From Prosthecobacter vanneervenii (lineage in GTDB: Bacteria; Verrucomicrobiota; Verrucomicrobiia; Verrucomicrobiales; Verrucomicrobiaceae), in assembly GCF_014203095.1 (NCBI RefSeq), contig NZ_JACHIG010000001.1, positions 930,001 to 994,000 of the forward strand: 64,000 nucleotides of DNA, given 5' to 3'. Within the stretch, counting starts at the first letter, position 1. Each line of letters opens with the position of its first letter. Positions 61,268-64,000 of the stretch are shown in pieces. A program made the translations under genes and the position numbers. Under the pieces are notes generated by a model that was not told the origin of the DNA, ran no database searches, and saw only the letters and a program-made list of their open reading frames with translations.

Positions 61268-64000
61268 CTACACGCGCAGCTCGGAGATTTGCTCTTTGAG
61301 CGCAGCGATTTTTTCCACCAGGCTCTGCTCATCGGCAGCAGCGCGCTTGATTCGCTCCTCCCAGTAGGAGGCACCATCCTGGGCGGAGCCGGTCTGGCCT
61401 TCCAGAACGAGCTGGGCTTGTGGGCGGCTGCGGGAACGAATCTCCAGCGCACGGGAATTTTGACGCAGGAACTGCAGGCGTGACTCCTCGCGCTGCAGTT
61501 CTTCGCGCAGGCGGCTCAGGCGGCTGCCAGCCTTGATCTCTCCCAGTACGCCCGTGTTGTTTTTGGCATCCTCAGGTGCTGGGCTGGCAGCAGGCGCCGA
61601 GGCGGCAGCGGCCACTTCAGTCTTGGAGGTCTGGATGCGATCCATGATATGGCGAATGGCACTGAGAGCCATGTGCACCTCGTTGCGTGCGCTGCGAGCC
61701 TCGGGGGTGTCGTCTCCCGACTCCTGAGCACGAGAAAGGCTGTGATCCATGCGCTCCTTCCAGTCGAGCAGCGCGGAGAGATGACTTTCCCAATTACTGA
61801 TTTGCTGACGGGAGTCCTTGAGCTGCGCGGACAGCGCGGAGCTCTCGCTTTCGTGCACCTGGCGGGCTTCTTTGGAAATGGAGCGCAGCTCATCGTACAA
61901 GGTGCGCTCCTGTTGGGCGGAGGTGGTGAGCGTGGCGATCTCTTCGCGCAGATCCTTCTCCTGGGCGCTGAGCTGCTCCACACGCTGGCGGGCCTCGGTT
62001 TCCTGATGATTGACAGCATCGCACCGTGTGGTGGCCTCGGCGATCTGCCGAGTGGCTTCATTTACTGAGGTTTCCAGCTGAGCGCGGCGCTGAGTGGCCT
62101 CCTCCACCTGGCGGGTGAGTTCGGCCAGCTGCTGCTCAGTGGCGGCCACCTTCGCCTGACGTGCGGCCAGCACCTCCTGAGTGATCTTGATATCGTGAGC
62201 GAGCGTGAGTTCCTTGGACAGGCTTTCAAACGCGCCACGGGTCTCGGCCAGCTTGTGCTCTTCTGCCGCCAGAGAGGCGCGGATGCTGGCGAGGGTGTCT
62301 TCGGTGGAATGCGTGGTGGCCTGCAGCTCGGAGAGTTTGGAGGTAGCGGCGGTCACATTGGACTGCTGCTCGGAGAGCTCCTTGCGCACGGCGGCCACAG
62401 AGGCGGCGGTGGTCTCGTGCTCCAGCTGGGCCTGCCGGGTGGCGGCGGTGGCAGCTTCGCGCTCCTGCTCGCGGCGTGCTATCTGGGCCTCGATCTCCTT
62501 GAGCAGGTTTTCCTGATTCTGCTGACGCAGCACGAGAGCGTCCACCTCATGCGTGAGCGAGGTGCGGCGCTCTTCGGACTGGCGGCACTCCTCCTGCGTC
62601 TGCTGCAGACGTGTGGAAGCTGTGTCGATCTCAGACTGGCGCGTCTCCAGACGGATGCCGACCTCTTCATGCTGCTGGCCCAGGCGCTGGAGCTCGATCT
62701 CCGCGCTGATGCGCTCCTGGCGCAGACCTTCGAGCTTGGTGGACTGCTCCTGCGTCTGCGTGTCAAGATGGCGGGACTGATGCTCCAGCGTGTGAATGCG
62801 ATCGCCGAGAAGAGATTCCTTCTCCTCACGTTCCTGCACGCTCTTGGCCAGCGCGGCCAGGCGGGCTTCGGTGGCCTGACAGTCATTTTGAGTGGTTTGC
62901 AGGCGCTCCTCTGTAGAGGCCAGCTCGGCGCGGCAGGCATTGAGAGATTCCGTGGTGGCCTGACGCGTGGCCACGAGCGCGGCGATCTCAGCTCCCAGAC
63001 TGCGCTGCTGCTCATGGAGAGCGGCCAGAGAGGCCTCCGCCTCGGCGATCTGGTTCTGCATCTGCTGACGGCGCGCGCCCAGCTCTGCCAGCTCCTGGGT
63101 GAGGCGGCGGACCTGAGTGGTGGTGGCGGACTCCTGAGCGATCAGTTCGGAGACTGAGCGCCCCAGATCTGCCTGCTGCGAGGCGGCCTCCTGGCATTCA
63201 TTCAATGCGATGCCCAGCTTTTCCTCGGCACGTGCCAGCTCCGCACGGCGGGTGGCCAGCGCCTCGGCTGCCTGGCGCTCGGAGGCGCGCAGATCGTCAA
63301 ACTCGGCCTCGCTCTCGGCACGTTGCTCGCGCAAGGAGACGAGCTCCTGCTCCTGCTGCACAGCCTCTGCCTGCAGCTCTCCCAAGCGGGCTGCGGCGGC
63401 GGTACGCTGGGCAGCCAGGGTGGCGATCTCCTCTTCAAGAACGCTGCGCTGCCGCACTGCCTGCTCCAGGGCCTGACGGGCATCCTGCAAACGTGAGCGC
63501 TCTTCCACGATGGCGGCACGGGTAAGATTCAGCGAGGCATCGCCATCGCGGCACTGCGCGGTGAGCTGGGCAAAGTCTTTTTCCAGCGACTGGCAGCGTG
63601 CGGTGAGATCCACCACCTGGCTGGTGGCCCGGCTGCCGGCCTCTTCGAGATGAGCCAGGCGCTCCTGCTTGAGCTTCAGCGCAGCCTCGGCCTGCTGGGC
63701 GGTGACCTCCATGCGGGCGATGTTTACTGCCAGCTCCTGCTGACGCGTTTCATGGCGGACCACCATGCCCCGAGCCTCGACAATACGCTCCTGCTGGCGC
63801 GTGACTTCATCAATGGCCTTCTGCAGCAGGTCGGAAAGCTCCGAGCTGCGCTCGTCCAGCACCGAGGCCTCCGCTTTAAGTCCTGTGAGCTGTCTGGCCG
63901 CAGCCTCCACCTGGGCCTCCACGTTCTGCTTCTGGTTCTGCCATTCACTGAGCTGCTGCTGCGTTTGCTCCAAGCGGCCCTGGTCCTGCAGATAGCGGCT
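61268..64000 (-). CDS. Long coiled-coil protein, N-terminus cut by window edge
   Basis: The frame is open to the right edge (no upstream stop in the last codons, 63973-64000), so the N-terminus is missing. The 910 visible residues are almost all heptad coiled coil rich in Gln, Glu, Ala and Arg, such as LTGLKAEASVLDERSSELSD and EARGMVVRHETRQQELAVNI. Only the last part breaks the pattern (MDHSLSRAQESGDDTPEARS, PAASPAPEDAKNNTGVLGEI). It resembles SMC-like or cytoskeletal coiled-coil proteins, but no ATP-binding Walker motif is in view. Function is unknown. Confidence 0.65.
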   Translation of the reverse strand, partial: SRYLQDQGRLEQTQQQLSEWQNQKQNVEAQVEAAARQLTGLKAEASVLDERSSELSDLLQKAIDEVTRQQERIVEARGMVVRHETRQQELAVNIARMEVTAQQAEAALKLKQERLAHLEEAGSRATSQVVDLTARCQSLEKDFAQLTAQCRDGDASLNLTRAAIVEERSRLQDARQALEQAVRQRSVLEEEIATLAAQRTAAAARLGELQAEAVQQEQELVSLREQRAESEAEFDDLRASERQAAEALATRRAELARAEEKLGIALNECQEAASQQADLGRSVSELIAQESATTTQVRRLTQELAELGARRQQMQNQIAEAEASLAALHEQQRSLGAEIAALVATRQATTESLNACRAELASTEERLQTTQNDCQATEARLAALAKSVQEREEKESLLGDRIHTLEHQSRHLDTQTQEQSTKLEGLRQERISAEIELQRLGQQHEEVGIRLETRQSEIDTASTRLQQTQEECRQSEERRTSLTHEVDALVLRQQNQENLLKEIEAQIARREQEREAATAATRQAQLEHETTAASVAAVRKELSEQQSNVTAATSKLSELQATTHSTEDTLASIRASLAAEEHKLAETRGAFESLSKELTLAHDIKITQEVLAARQAKVAATEQQLAELTRQVEEATQRRAQLETSVNEATRQIAEATTRCDAVNHQETEARQRVEQLSAQEKDLREEIATLTTSAQQERTLYDELRSISKEARQVHESESSALSAQLKDSRQQISNWESHLSALLDWKERMDHSLSRAQESGDDTPEARSARNEVHMALSAIRHIMDRIQTSKTEVAAAASAPAASPAPEDAKNNTGVLGEIKAGSRLSRLREELQREESRLQFLRQNSRALEIRSRSRPQAQLVLEGQTGSAQDGASYWEERIKRAAADEQSLVEKIAALKEQISELRV

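Overview
The window looks like a GC-rich chromosome segment from a Verrucomicrobiota bacterium of the Prosthecobacter/Verrucomicrobium type. This is inferred from gene content: a planctomycete-type cytochrome c protein with DUF1549/DUF1553 regions, secreted sialate O-acetylesterases, an RCC1-repeat protein with a D-x-D-x-D-G tail, a Pro/Gly-rich squalene-cyclase-like repeat protein, a DUF3604 protein, and abundant short palindromic intergenic repeats. There is no rRNA, CRISPR array, prophage or transposase gene. The single tRNA is tRNA-Glu(UUC).

Layout. 1-3.1 kb: a truncated PAS sensor protein, a FIST sensory protein and a DUF3050 protein, all on the minus strand. 3.4-10.2 kb: a heavy-metal efflux cluster (small His/Cys-rich protein, TolC/CzcC, CzcB, CzcA, His-rich periplasmic protein). 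10.4-16 kb: alpha-toroid repeat protein, SnoaL-like protein, a DD-peptidase homologue lacking both catalytic serines, 6-phosphofructokinase and elongation factor P. 16.5-17.5 kb: tRNA-Glu and a repeat-filled non-coding stretch. 17.5-33.8 kb: spermidine-synthase-like membrane protein, di-haem peroxidase, sialate O-acetylesterase flanked by two copies of a palindromic repeat, RlmF, ScpA, tRNA-dihydrouridine synthase, a 178-bp terminal-inverted-repeat element, an esterase, an M48 protease and a large DUF1549/DUF1553 protein.

34.2-49.1 kb is the most distinctive part. Ten tightly packed or overlapping minus-strand genes run from an RraA-like protein down to a SASA-type esterase: RraA-like, BNR sialidase-like, GDSL hydrolase, HpcH/HpaI aldolase, GHL10-like hydrolase, ceramidase-like, PhyH dioxygenase, M14-like/alpha-beta hydrolase fusion, five-blade-propeller hydrolase, SASA esterase. 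A GntR/LacI-type regulator is divergent from them and an SDR dehydrogenase gene is convergent with the regulator. A 28-nt element (25/28 identical) lies 33 nt before the RraA start and 34 nt before the SDR start, so the operon and the SDR gene probably form one regulon. It looks like an uncharacterised glycoconjugate or acylated-sugar catabolic locus; the substrate cannot be read from the sequence.

49-64 kb: a small Cys-rich secreted protein, a pseudopilin-like protein, a DUF318/DUF1980 permease pair with a His-rich loop, the RCC1-repeat protein, an Ldh-family dehydrogenase, a small cytochrome c, a DUF3604 phosphoesterase-like protein translationally coupled to an EF-hand membrane protein, and a long coiled-coil protein cut by the right edge.

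Second theme: many short dispersed or palindromic repeats (at least five families), mostly intergenic, with one pair of palindromes inserted in frame inside czcA.
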